DNA from: Rhodopirellula sp. SM50
GTDB lineage: Bacteria; Planctomycetota; Planctomycetia; Pirellulales; Pirellulaceae
Reading direction: 5' to 3'
Assembly (NCBI RefSeq): GCF_002289565.1
Contig: NZ_NTFY01000089.1
Location: 1-56,923 of the forward strand
DNA: 56,923 bases
The notes beneath the pieces were generated by a model. It did no database searches. It worked only from the letters and a program-made list of their open reading frames with translations, and was not told the DNA's origin. Shown here one piece after another: positions 18,210 to 27,300 of this stretch; the first letter of the stretch is position 1; each line of letters begins with the position of its first letter. The translations under genes were made by a program, and so were the position numbers.

Positions 18210-18341
18210 AGGTTAATACGGAATCGCTTGCCAGGGCGTTTCAGTGACAGGTTTTCGTCGCCCTGTGACATTCGTGGCACAGCGCGTTAGACTTGAGGCC
18301 TCGGTTTGCCAACGCTCTTCTTCGCCAGTCTGGACTCCCCC

Positions 18342-19124
18342 ATGCTCGAAGCCTTCACAAATCGCGTCCTCTCGGTCATCCAGCGTGAATTCCCGACACG
18401 CGGCTTTCGTCTCGGCGAGGAATTGGGCGTCATCACGGATGGCTCGGCAAAATTTGGGATGAGCAACTTATGGGCGCAATTTCAGCAATCCCCGATGCCG
18501 GATGAACAGTTTGATCAGGTGATCATCGAGAAATTCGCCGGTGCGTTGAAACTGATCGATGGCGCCGCCGAAGCGATCCCACAGGCCTGGGAAGACGTCA
18601 AACCGAGGCTGAGGGTTCAGTTGGTCAGCGCAAAAGTCACCGATGTCGGCCGTGCGATCACGTTCCCCTTCGCCGACGACGTGCACTCGAGCCTGGTCAG
18701 TGATTGCGACACCGGCTATGCCTACATTAGCAATGAAGATTTGGAACGCTGGGGCCAATCAGCGGTCGATGCGATCGAACTCGGCAAGCTGAACATCGTG
18801 ACGTCCAGCCCCACGTTACCCATGACCGTCATGCCCGGTCCGGCTCCGCTGGTGGCGATCCAAACCGGCGATGGCTACGATGCGGCCAGGATACTGATTC
18901 CCGAAATCCGCGCCAGGATTATCTCGGAGTTGACCGGCGACGAAGACGGAGAAGTCTACGTCGGGGTGCCCAACCGAGACTTCCTGATCGCCTGGCCGAT
19001 GACGGTCGATGAGGACTTGCACCAACAACTCAGTCAGACCGTCGCATTGGACGCCCGTCGCCAGTCGCATCCGCTCAGCGAACGCGTCCTCCGCGTGACC
19101 AAAGACAAGATCGCAATCGCCTAA
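18342..19124 (+). CDS. DUF1444 (YtpQ-like) family protein
   Basis: A 260-residue cytoplasmic protein. The C-terminal half matches what I know of DUF1444: a Pro-rich strand set (VMPGPAPLVAIQTGDGYDA), EIRARIISEL and YVGVPNRDFLIAWPM. No function is established for the family. The start at ATG 18342 is chosen; an upstream in-frame TTG at 18306 would add 12 residues. It is monocistronic and divergent from the M64 peptidase gene. Confidence 0.75.
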   Translation: MLEAFTNRVLSVIQREFPTRGFRLGEELGVITDGSAKFGMSNLWAQFQQSPMPDEQFDQVIIEKFAGALKLIDGAAEAIPQAWEDVKPRLRVQLVSAKVTDVGRAITFPFADDVHSSLVSDCDTGYAYISNEDLERWGQSAVDAIELGKLNIVTSSPTLPMTVMPGPAPLVAIQTGDGYDAARILIPEIRARIISELTGDEDGEVYVGVPNRDFLIAWPMTVDEDLHQQLSQTVALDARRQSHPLSERVLRVTKDKIAIA

Positions 19125-19164
19125 CGCGGGTTGTCAACACACCCCGATCACGCATTCGCCCAGG

Positions 19165-19701
19165 TCAAAACAGGTCCGCCAAACGAACGGTCACGGTGCA
19201 GGTTTCACAAACCGTGATCTCGAACCGATCCGCGACGGATTCGGCGCTCCACTTGCCATCGTTGTCGCGTCGGTAGATCTGGACCGTCTTGAGCGCTGGA
19301 TCCAGGATCGCGTAGATCGGGACGCCTTGTTCTTCATACAGGTCGCGTTTGAAGGTGCAGTCGCGTTCGGCCGTCGAAGAGAACAAGACTTCGGCGACAA
19401 ATCCGGGTGTCGTTTCAATGTGTTTCTCAGGAACACCACCGCACAGCACTACGACGTCGGGTCGGACCACGGTGTCGCGCGAAACGATCCAGTCAACTTC
19501 ACCGAGTACGACCGCATCACACTTCTGAGCGAGAAGTTGAGCCCCCAACTCTCTCGCAAGGTTGAAAAGCACCAGTTGATGAACTCCAAAGGGGCTGGGG
19601 CTCATCGACACGGCGATTCCATCCCAAAGCTCCCAGTCTCCCTCCCAGGTCGCGTAGTCATCAACGGTGTATCGCGGGATATATTTTGGGACAGCAGACA
19701 T
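19165..19701 (-). CDS. Uma2 family (DUF820) putative endonuclease-fold protein
   Basis: A 178-residue protein of the Uma2/DUF820 family, which has a PD-(D/E)XK-like restriction-endonuclease fold and is multiplied in cyanobacteria and planctomycetes. Family features are YTVDDYATWEGDWELWDG near the start, DWIVSRDTVVRPDVVVLCGG, FVAEVLFSST and the KRDLYEEQGVPIYAILDP core. Its biological role is unknown in the family. It stands alone on the minus strand between DUF1444 and the sulfatase gene. Confidence 0.88.
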   Translation of the reverse strand: MSAVPKYIPRYTVDDYATWEGDWELWDGIAVSMSPSPFGVHQLVLFNLARELGAQLLAQKCDAVVLGEVDWIVSRDTVVRPDVVVLCGGVPEKHIETTPGFVAEVLFSSTAERDCTFKRDLYEEQGVPIYAILDPALKTVQIYRRDNDGKWSAESVADRFEITVCETCTVTVRLADLF

Positions 19702-19897
19702 TGAATCAACGGAGCAAGCAGGCGATTGATGGATGCCATCGCCAGTATATCACGACGGGCCCAATTGCGAACGGAACTGCCGGATGCCTCGAACGCGGCG
19801 CCATGAAGTTCCGCGACAAAGTAGAATGAGGCGGTTTCCTCCGACCGGTCCTCGCAGGCTGTCGGTTTGAGCCCGCACGCGTCGATTGAGATCACCA

Positions 19898-21274
19898 ATG
19901 TTACGTCTGATTGTTCTGCTTGCCGTTCTAGGCGGCGGTTTCTGCTCTTCCTTCTCCCAGGCCGAACAGCCCGACATCATCTTGGTCATGGCTGACGACG
20001 TCGGCATCGAAGGACTGGGGTGTTACGGGGGTGTATCCTACCGCACGCCGAACTTGGATCGGATGGCGGCCGCCGGTGTTCGGTTCACCCACGCCTACGC
20101 GCAGCCACTGTGTACGCCGACGCGAGTGGAATTGATGACCGGCAAAGACAACCATCGCAACTGGACCTACTTCGGGATCCTTGATCCACGCGAACGCACG
20201 TTCGGTCACGCGATGACCGATGCCGGATACGCGACCGGGATCTTCGGCAAGTGGCAATTGCAATCCTACGATCCGCCCGATCTGCCGGGCGCGGAGGCCA
20301 GACGTGGCAAAGGCATGCATCCCAAAGACGCGGGTTTCGATGAGTACGCGTTGTTCCATGCCCTGCACACCGAAGACAAGGGATCTCGCTACGCCAATCC
20401 GACGATGCTGGAAGGCACACGCGGCAGCGAAGGAACAGTCAAAACGTACGACGGCCGCTACGGCGAAGACGTTTGGGTCGAAAAGATCCTCGCCTTCCTC
20501 GACAAGTCAACCGACAAACCGAAGTTCGTCTACTACCCGATGGCGCTGCCCCACTGGCCGTTCGTGCCGACGCCCCATTCGGCCGACTGGGACCCCACCA
20601 AGCCGCAACAGGAACATCTGCGCTACGGAAGCGACATGATCGAGTACATGGACACGACGATGGGGAACTTGCTGCAGGGTTTGCGTCAGCGGAATCTCGC
20701 ACGAGAAACGATCGTGATCTTTTACAGCGACAACGGCACCCACTTGAAAGTCACCTCGAAAATGCGAGATGGCCGCTTGATCCCCGGTGGCAAAGCGATG
20801 CCGACCCAGACCGGAATCCACGTGCCGCTGATCGTGCATTGCCCAGACCGCTACAAGCCCGCGGTCGTCGATGGCATCGTCGAAGCCTCGGATTTTTACC
20901 CGACGCTGTTGGAGTTGGCCGGAGTCGAAAAGCAACCGGGCAAGCACCTGGACGGGATCAGTTTTGTGCCCCAATTGGTCGGCCAGCCGACGCCACGCCG
21001 GGACGCGGCGTTCTTTTGGTATGACCCTCGTCCGGGCTGGGACAAGGAAAAATTCAGCCGGCATGTGTTCGCCCTCAACAAGACCCACAAGCTGTTCCGC
21101 GATGGGCGGTTGTTTCGAATCGGTGACTTGCCACTGAAAGAGACGTTGGTGAAGCGGGACGACAAACAGGACCGTGCGGCGAGAGCCGAATTGCAAGCGG
21201 TGATCGATCGGGCGATGTCCGGTGTCGACGAACCGCCGCTGGTGGATGCCTATGGCAAGGTCTTGGAGAGGTGA
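19898..21274 (+). CDS. exported sulfatase (arylsulfatase family)
   Basis: A 458-residue enzyme that should hydrolyse sulfate esters, probably of polysaccharides, outside the cytoplasm. The ATG at 19898 begins a signal peptide (MLRLIVLLAVLGGGFCSSF). The mature part opens with IILVMADDVGIEGLGCYGG, carrying the metal-binding DD pair. The formylglycine site is C72 in PLCTPTRVELMTGK, the C-x-P-x-R class that needs maturation by FGE. GIFGKWQL and IVIFYSDNGTH supply further active-site residues. An upstream TTG at 19886 is possible but less likely. Planctomycetes carry many such genes. The FGE-fold gene at 13.4 kb may not be its activator because its catalytic cysteines look incomplete. Confidence 0.94.
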   Translation: MLRLIVLLAVLGGGFCSSFSQAEQPDIILVMADDVGIEGLGCYGGVSYRTPNLDRMAAAGVRFTHAYAQPLCTPTRVELMTGKDNHRNWTYFGILDPRERTFGHAMTDAGYATGIFGKWQLQSYDPPDLPGAEARRGKGMHPKDAGFDEYALFHALHTEDKGSRYANPTMLEGTRGSEGTVKTYDGRYGEDVWVEKILAFLDKSTDKPKFVYYPMALPHWPFVPTPHSADWDPTKPQQEHLRYGSDMIEYMDTTMGNLLQGLRQRNLARETIVIFYSDNGTHLKVTSKMRDGRLIPGGKAMPTQTGIHVPLIVHCPDRYKPAVVDGIVEASDFYPTLLELAGVEKQPGKHLDGISFVPQLVGQPTPRRDAAFFWYDPRPGWDKEKFSRHVFALNKTHKLFRDGRLFRIGDLPLKETLVKRDDKQDRAARAELQAVIDRAMSGVDEPPLVDAYGKVLER

Positions 21275-21463
21275 CGCTTTGCCCTGGTGCTTTGTGACGC
21301 ACCAAACGTGGCAAGCTTCCAGCTTGCCGTCTCGTTTCACTCGTCAAACGCAAGCTGGAAGCTTACGCCACTCTCTTGGCGTTTTCCGAACGATACTCCA
21401 GGCGGGAAGCGGGGTTACAATGAACCAGCCCCAAAAGCTATCCACCCCCAAGCGAGGATCACG
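21275..21463. other. intergenic region with inverted repeat
   Basis: This 189-base gap holds a long imperfect hairpin at 21308-21371 (listed separately), followed by about 90 bases leading to the EF-hand gene. The hairpin is not followed by a clear T-run, so it is not an obvious terminator. Confidence 0.5.
21308..21371. repeat. inverted repeat of the AAGCTTCCAGCTTGC family
   Basis: The left arm at 21308-21327 (GTGGC AAGCTTCCAGCTTGC) pairs with the right arm at 21350-21371 (GCAAGCTGGAAGCTT ACGCCAC), with a 22-base spacer. The same core recurs near 51151 and 51545, each time as a single arm, so this is a dispersed intergenic family. Confidence 0.85.
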
Positions 21464-22384
21464 ATGAACCGATCGATGTCCGTCCCCATACTGTCGATCG
21501 CCCTACCGATCGGGGTTCTACTGATCGGGTCTGCCCCCTGCGTCGCCCAGGTGTCGGAGTCTGCGTCACCGCCGGAGGAAGCGACCGCCGCAACGTCTGT
21601 CGTGGATGCGGTGGAAAAGGACTATCGGGAGCTGATCTGTGCCCGAGCCGCCGATGCATCAGACCCCAATCAGGATCAGGCAATCGACCTGGCGTTGCGA
21701 CAACACTATGTCGATGCCCGATTTGATGCGATCGTCCGTCAGTCGATGCAAGACGCATCGCCCCCGGAGCGGTGGGACGTGGAAGAACTCTCGCGCGCCG
21801 TCAAGCTGCTTCCCTTGTGCACGCTGCCACCACAGGAACAGGCCGAACTTGTTTTTGCATGTTACCTTCAGTGTCAGGATTCGAAATCCGATTCCAGGTT
21901 GCGAAGCCATTTGAAGCAGGTTCTGCGACGGTATCCTGATCCAACCAGTCGGCTGGTCAACGAGCGACTGCGGCAAACGGATGATCCCAAAAGCGTGCTA
22001 CCCCTGGTGGACATTGTCGGATCATCCACCGAAGCCACGTTGCCACGGTTGATGGAACTCGCCAAGAGCGAGGACCCCGAAGTCGCAGTCTGGGCGATGA
22101 CTTGGATTCCAAATTTGATCGAACAGGTACGCAAGTTGAATCAACAATCGCGCCAACTGGCCGAACAGAAAAAACTGGGCGTGGATGGCTTGGAATCCAG
22201 AATGGTCGAGTACGCCAAACGAATCATTGATCGATACGACACCGATGGTGATCAAGAATTGACTCCGGCGGAATACGAGAAAATGCTGCAGTCGCCCCAA
22301 GTCGCCGACACCGACGACAACGGACGCATCAGCATTGGCGAATACGCCACGTGGCTGCAGGCCCGTTCCAGACGCCGGCAATAA
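21464..22384 (+). CDS. exported EF-hand protein
   Basis: A 306-residue protein with a signal peptide (MNRSMSVPILSIALPIGVLL, cleavage probably after CVAQ). The middle is helical with no recognised domain. The C-terminus has a pair of EF-hand calcium loops: DTDGDQELTPAE and DTDDNGRISIGE, each followed by a short helix. The frame is open from 21287, but the start at 21464 gives a clean signal peptide and the upstream part lies in a repeat hairpin. Function is unknown; planctomycetes often export EF-hand proteins of this kind. It follows the sulfatase gene by 189 bases in the same direction. Confidence 0.8.
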   Translation: MNRSMSVPILSIALPIGVLLIGSAPCVAQVSESASPPEEATAATSVVDAVEKDYRELICARAADASDPNQDQAIDLALRQHYVDARFDAIVRQSMQDASPPERWDVEELSRAVKLLPLCTLPPQEQAELVFACYLQCQDSKSDSRLRSHLKQVLRRYPDPTSRLVNERLRQTDDPKSVLPLVDIVGSSTEATLPRLMELAKSEDPEVAVWAMTWIPNLIEQVRKLNQQSRQLAEQKKLGVDGLESRMVEYAKRIIDRYDTDGDQELTPAEYEKMLQSPQVADTDDNGRISIGEYATWLQARSRRRQ

Positions 22385-22478
22385 TTGCTTCGCCCATCAA
22401 GAGTTTGGCATCAAGTTAAGCGATCCGTTCATCAACGAAGTTGTAGTCACCCTCCCTCTGGGAGGGTCGCGGAGGAGT

Positions 22479-22607
22479 GTGCGACGACGCGGGGAGGGTT
22501 GTTGCGACGCGAAAGTTGCTCGCAACGATGGAGCATCAATGCCGGAAGCCCTCCCCTCGCTGCGCTCGACCCTCCCGCACACGGGAGGGTGACTTCTTAA
22601 CTTGATG
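22479..22607 (-). repeat. dispersed intergenic element, copy A
   Basis: Read on the minus strand it begins CAAGTTAAGAAGTCACCCTC and ends near CGTCGTCGCAC. It contains a CCCTCCCG/CGGGAGGG hairpin and a purine-rich AGCGAGGGGAGGG block. A nearly identical copy lies at 30879-31004 on the plus strand, where it enters a coding sequence. Copies A and B differ at only a few positions over about 126 bases. Confidence 0.9.
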
Positions 22608-22629
22608 CCTATGCCCCTCGCTGCGCTCG

Positions 22630-22655
22630 ACCCTCCCTGCCAGGGAGGGTTTCTT
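22630..22655 (+). terminator. possible terminator hairpin
   Basis: ACCCTCCCT and AGGGAGGGT are separated by GCC and followed by TTCTTTATT. It is 245 bases after the EF-hand gene, so it might end that transcript, but the same CCCTCCC hairpin also occurs in the dispersed element and may simply be repeat-derived. Confidence 0.4.
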
Positions 22656-22670
22656 TATTGGTGCGGGCAC

Positions 22671-22750
22671 CAACCCATTTTTTGACCAACCCATTTTTTG
22701 ACCAACCCATTTTTTGACCAACCCATTTTTTGACCAACCCATTTTTTGAC
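22671..22750. repeat. five tandem copies of a 16-bp unit
   Basis: The unit CAACCCATTTTTTGAC is repeated five times without interruption. On the other strand it reads GTCAAAAAATGGGTTG. Related single or double copies occur at about 51294-51312 and 51451-51481. Units are contiguous, so this is not a CRISPR. Confidence 0.92.
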
Positions 22751-23068
22751 CCGTTCTCTCCACACCCTCTCGCACGGCATGCCCGCACATTTTGCTAGCA
22801 ATCAAGCGTGCCGAATGTTTCACGGAATTGCCCCCAGAGTGCGGGAAACTGGATTGGTGATTTTTTCGTCGTTTCGCTAAACTCGCAGCACCGCGCGGCC
22901 GACGGGCCTGGTTTGTTTCACAAATCGGGCTGTGAAACGGGGCGAACACGTTGTTCGTCTTCGCCGCGGTCACGGGATTGATGAGGGAGCATCAATGAAG
23001 GCTACGACAGTCTTCCGCTCCATTGATCAATGAAGCGAACACGCTGCAAGCGTTAACGGAGGGAACCG

Positions 23069-24313
23069 ATGCCGGGCGAATCATTTCGATTCATCCACGC
23101 CAGTGATTTTCACTTGGAAAGTCCACTCGGTGATTTGGATGAACTGCCCCCGCCGCTGCGCGACCAAATGGCGACCGCGCCGCACGAAGCCGTCAAGGCG
23201 GTGTTTGAGGCTGCGCTTTCCAACAACATCGATTTCGTCGTTTTATCCGGCGATCTGCTCAATCCTCAGGCCGCCGGGCCGTACGGAATGAACCTGCTGT
23301 TGGAGCAGTTCGAAAAACTGGCCGCTGCCAACACGCCGGTGTATTGGGCGGCGGGCAACGTCGATGATCCTCAAAAGTGGCCCGAAGCGGTGGTGATTCC
23401 GCCGAACGTGACGCTGTTTCCCAAGGACCGTGCGACCGACATCAACGTCGTTCGCGGCGGGCGGACGATCTGCCGTTTGATCGGCCGCGGCAGTGACGGC
23501 CGCGCCTCGCTGCACATCCCGGGGTTTGAATGCGAAGCCGCTGAAGAATTCGCGATCGGAGTCGGCTACGGCGATGCATCGCTGGAGATGCTCGAGGAGG
23601 CTCGTTTCGATTTTTGGTGCCTCGGCGGTAAACACAATCGCCTGGAACTGGAATCCGATGGCGAAATTCGAGCGGTTTACAGCGGTTCACCGCAGGGTCG
23701 ATCGTTGAGCGAACCCGGATCGCACGGGTTCTCCATCATCGACGTCGACGCCGAACGAAATGTTCGGGTCAGCGAAATACCGTCCGACCAGTTCCGCTAC
23801 TGCAACGTCCGCTTGAGGGCCGACGAAATTGCCGCGGTCGGCAGCATAGAAAACTTGCTCGGCGAACGGATCGTGCGATTGCAACACGAAGCCGGCGGCC
23901 GTCACCTGATCATCTGCTGGGACATCACCGCCGACAGCGGCGAGTCGTTGATCGAGATCGGCGACGGAGAGGCCTTGCTGGAGTGGGTGCGTCACGAATA
24001 CGGACACGGGGCGCCGGCCGCCTGGTCCACGTCGCTGCGAATCCGTCCGCCCCAACAGTACCCCAAGTCGTGGCACGAAGAAGACACGATCTTGGGTGAC
24101 TATCTGCGGATTGCCGCCGAGCATCGCAAGGGCGAAAGCACGGCGACCAATCTGTTACCGATGACCGAAGAACATCCGGGACTGCCGGCAAGCACGACGA
24201 CGCTGCTGGCCGAAATTCCACAGACGCGTCGAATCGAAACGTTGGATCAAGCGACGCTGTTGGGCGTCGAACTGCTCCGTGGCGGCAAGCCGAATTGGGT
24301 GAACAAATCATGA
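23069..24313 (+). CDS. SbcD/Mre11-like (YhaO-type) metallophosphoesterase
   Basis: A 414-residue calcineurin-like phosphoesterase that would pair with the SbcC-like ATPase encoded next, as in DNA-repair exonuclease complexes. Motif I is ASDFHLES (D-x-H) and motif II is LSGDLLNPQ (G-D-x-x-N). The usual G-N-H-D of motif III reads GNVDD, and the usual G-H-x-H of the last motif reads GGKH in CLGGKHNRL, so two ligand or catalytic histidines seem lost. VYSGSPQGRSLSEPGSHG is typical of the family. A strong GGAGGG site precedes the ATG. The stop overlaps the next ATG (ATGA). Nuclease activity is therefore uncertain. Confidence 0.88.
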   Translation: MPGESFRFIHASDFHLESPLGDLDELPPPLRDQMATAPHEAVKAVFEAALSNNIDFVVLSGDLLNPQAAGPYGMNLLLEQFEKLAAANTPVYWAAGNVDDPQKWPEAVVIPPNVTLFPKDRATDINVVRGGRTICRLIGRGSDGRASLHIPGFECEAAEEFAIGVGYGDASLEMLEEARFDFWCLGGKHNRLELESDGEIRAVYSGSPQGRSLSEPGSHGFSIIDVDAERNVRVSEIPSDQFRYCNVRLRADEIAAVGSIENLLGERIVRLQHEAGGRHLIICWDITADSGESLIEIGDGEALLEWVRHEYGHGAPAAWSTSLRIRPPQQYPKSWHEEDTILGDYLRIAAEHRKGESTATNLLPMTEEHPGLPASTTTLLAEIPQTRRIETLDQATLLGVELLRGGKPNWVNKS

Positions 24314-27300
24314 AAGTCAAAGACCTGAATATCGATGGCTTCGGCGTTTGGACCGGGCTGAGCATCGATTCATTACCGGACGGCATGACGTTGTTTTACG
24401 GGCCCAACGAGGCCGGCAAGACAACCGTGATGCAATTCCTGCGGTCGATGCTGTACGGATTCACGGCCGAACGTCGCGACAAGTATCTGCCGCCGATCTA
24501 TGGCGGAACGCCCGGCGGAGCGATTCGTGTCACCGGCCCGGGCGGCGGCTATCAAATCCGACGCCACGCCAAGATGACCGACGAAAACGTGGGCGGCCAG
24601 CTGGCGGTCACCGGGCAAGACGGCCTGGCACAAGGCCAACACCGGTTGAGCATGCTGCTCGGTCAGATCGACGAACCGATCTTCACCAACGTGTTCGCGA
24701 TCGGCATGCGCGAATTGCAAGAGCTCAATACGCTCGATGACACCGCCGCGGCGGACGAGTTGTACAAGCTTTCCAGCGGACTGGATCGAGTCTCGTTGGT
24801 CGACGTGATTCGATCGTTGCGCGACGGCCGCAAATCCCTGGTCGGTCATGCCTCCCAAAACTCCAAAGCCGATGCCGACAAACTGGAAGCCTTGCTTCGA
24901 CGTCGAGAAGGCTTGCGGGATGAGGTCCAGCGATTGACCGGCCAGAGTCGGCGTTGGAGCGAGCTGGCCAGCTTGCGGCAAACCCAGCAAAAAGAAATCA
25001 ACGATCTGGCGGCGCGGATCACGGCCTGGGAACGCGAAGCGCGACACGTCGAAGCGGCGATCAGCGTTTTCGACCAGTGGACCGATCGAACACGCATCGC
25101 CGGTGAAATCGCGGCGATCGAAGCCGAGACGCATCTGCCCGACGAAGCACCGGGCCAACTGGTGCAAATTGAAGCGATGATCCAAGATCGTCGCGGCAAG
25201 TTGGAAGAAGTGAAAGCGAAACGCCGCTCGCTGCGCGAGAAAGCTGCGCAGCTGCCCGTCAGCGCGCGGATGTTAGACCTGCAAGGCCGCATCGAAGCGG
25301 CGACCGAACAGGCGACCTGGGTCGAAGCCTTAGAAGAGCAACTCGAAAAGGTCGACACGCAAATCCTGAAAGCCCGCAATCAGCTGATCGCGGACGCCGA
25401 ACAATTGGGGCTCAGCGAGGAAGACCGCGACGCGCTGCTCAACGGCGACGCGTCGCAGATGCCCGACCTGTCACGCCAAACGCTGGCTGCCCTCGCCGGA
25501 CCGGCCAAACGCGTCAAAGAACAACTGTTCCTGCTCAAACAGGCGCGGGGCGAAGGCGTCGAACACAAGAAACGCATGGAGCACTTCGACGAAGAACTCG
25601 GCGAAGTCCTGCAACGCACGCGGGCCACCGATCTGCAGCAGGCGATCCGTCAAGAAAACGAGCACCTCGCTTCGCTCCGCCGTGCGCTGCAACTGGGCGA
25701 ACACATTGACAAACTGAAACGGCACTATCGATCGCTTGAAAACGAATCGGTCGACCTGTCGACCGCCGAGGTCTTGCCGATCGACAGTCTGCTGTTGATG
25801 GGGCTGCCGTTTGTCGTCGGCGGTTGTTGCCTGATCGTGGCGTTTTCCCATTTCCTGGGGATCGACTGGTTCTTGGCGGGCGAGCCGACGCCGACCGCCG
25901 GCATGGTCTGGATGCTGTTCGGGTTGATGTCCATCACGCTGTATTTCTTCAGCAAACAAAACAACCATCGCTCCACGGCCATCGACCGTGAAGATTGTGA
26001 CCGTCAAATCGACATGCTGAGAAAGCAGATCCGTGAGCTGGAAGCCGAACAGGACGATGTCGAATCGGAACTGCCCGGCAGCACCCAACCGATCGAATTT
26101 CGCGTCCGCCAGGCCGAACTGCTGCTCAACGACCTGGAAGCCAGCATGCCGTCCTACCACTCCCACGCCGCGGCCAAACAGGCCTATGAAACGTCGCGGG
26201 CCAAAGCGGTCAAAGCGGCCGACCAGCTGAAAGCCGCCCGCCGCGAGTGGTCGGCCACCCTCCGAAAACTCGGCCTCGCCGAATCGATGTCACCCCGCAG
26301 CGTCCGCAAGCTGAGCGAAGGATACGAAACGCTGCAAGGCAGTCTGCGGCGACTGGAGGAATTGCAGAGCGAGAAGGATCAACGCCAGCGGGAACGTCAA
26401 GGCATCGCCAAACGGATCGAATCGCTATATCTGGAATCGCTCGAAATCAGCGACCAGGATCAGCAGCGCGCCACGGGCGAACAAACCGGCGGCGACAAAA
26501 GTTCCCAAGACGCCTCGACCACCCGTGCGGCCGACACTGCGCCGCCCTCGGAACACGCGCTGCGGCGTGCCAGTCGCGTCGGTCCGCTGGAACAATTGAA
26601 CCACCTGCAAGAAGAGGTCCAGAGACAACGGCATTGGATCAAACGTCGTCGCGACCTCAAGGAACAGGATGCACAGCTCAAACGACAGCACGCTTCCTAT
26701 TCCCGGGCGATCGAACGCGGCGAACAACAACGCCGCGCCCTGTGGGCCAAGTGCGGTGTCGCGACGCCCGAACAGTTCTATCAAATGGTCGACAGCAAGG
26801 CCAGTTTGGCCCAACTGAAGGACCAACACGCCGCCGTCGATAAACAAATCCGGTCCATGGTCACCGGCAACCTCTCCTATGACGCGGTGCAACAAGAAAT
26901 CGAAGGCGTGACCCAAGCCGACCTGGAACGCAAATGGGAATCGCTGACCTCGCGAACCGCCGAAACGCAACAGCGAATCGCGACCCTGCAAACCCAGATC
27001 GGTGAGTGCGCCGCCGACATGAAACACTTGGCCGACGACAATCGCTTGATGGTCGCCCAACTGGAACTCGGCTGCATCAATCGAAAGATCCAAACGCTGG
27101 CGCAGCGCTGGCAAACTCTGGCCACCGCAAGTTGCTTGGTCGAAGAGGTGTGTGGCAAATTTGAACGCGAACGCCAACCCGAAACGTTGCGGGAAGCGTC
27201 CTCGTTCTTGGCCCAATTGACCGACGGAAAATACACGCGGATCTGGACCCCGCTGGGAACGAACCAACTCAACATCGACGGCGCCGACGGCAACCCCATT

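Larger units (their letters stand above)
22385..23068. other. 684-base repeat-rich intergenic region
   Basis: No credible gene is present. It contains copy A of a dispersed 126-129 bp element (22479-22607), a CCCTCCC hairpin that may terminate the EF-hand gene (22630-22655), and a 16-bp tandem array (22671-22750). A minus-strand open frame across it simply translates these repeats. GGAGGG at 23059 is the ribosome site of the next gene. Confidence 0.7.

Noticed and set aside
19165..19701. Uma2 gene as sign of a mobile element or restriction system
   Set aside because: No transposase, methylase or flanking repeats are present; this family is simply common in planctomycetes.
13443..21274. FGE-fold gene as the activator of the sulfatase at 19.9 kb
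   Set aside because: They are in separate units, and the FGE-like protein appears to lack one catalytic cysteine.
22671..22750. CRISPR-like regular repeats
   Set aside because: Units are 16 bases and contiguous with no spacers, and no cas gene is in the window.
22536..22973. Minus-strand 145-codon ORF
   Set aside because: Its translation is only the 16-bp repeat and the 126-bp element.
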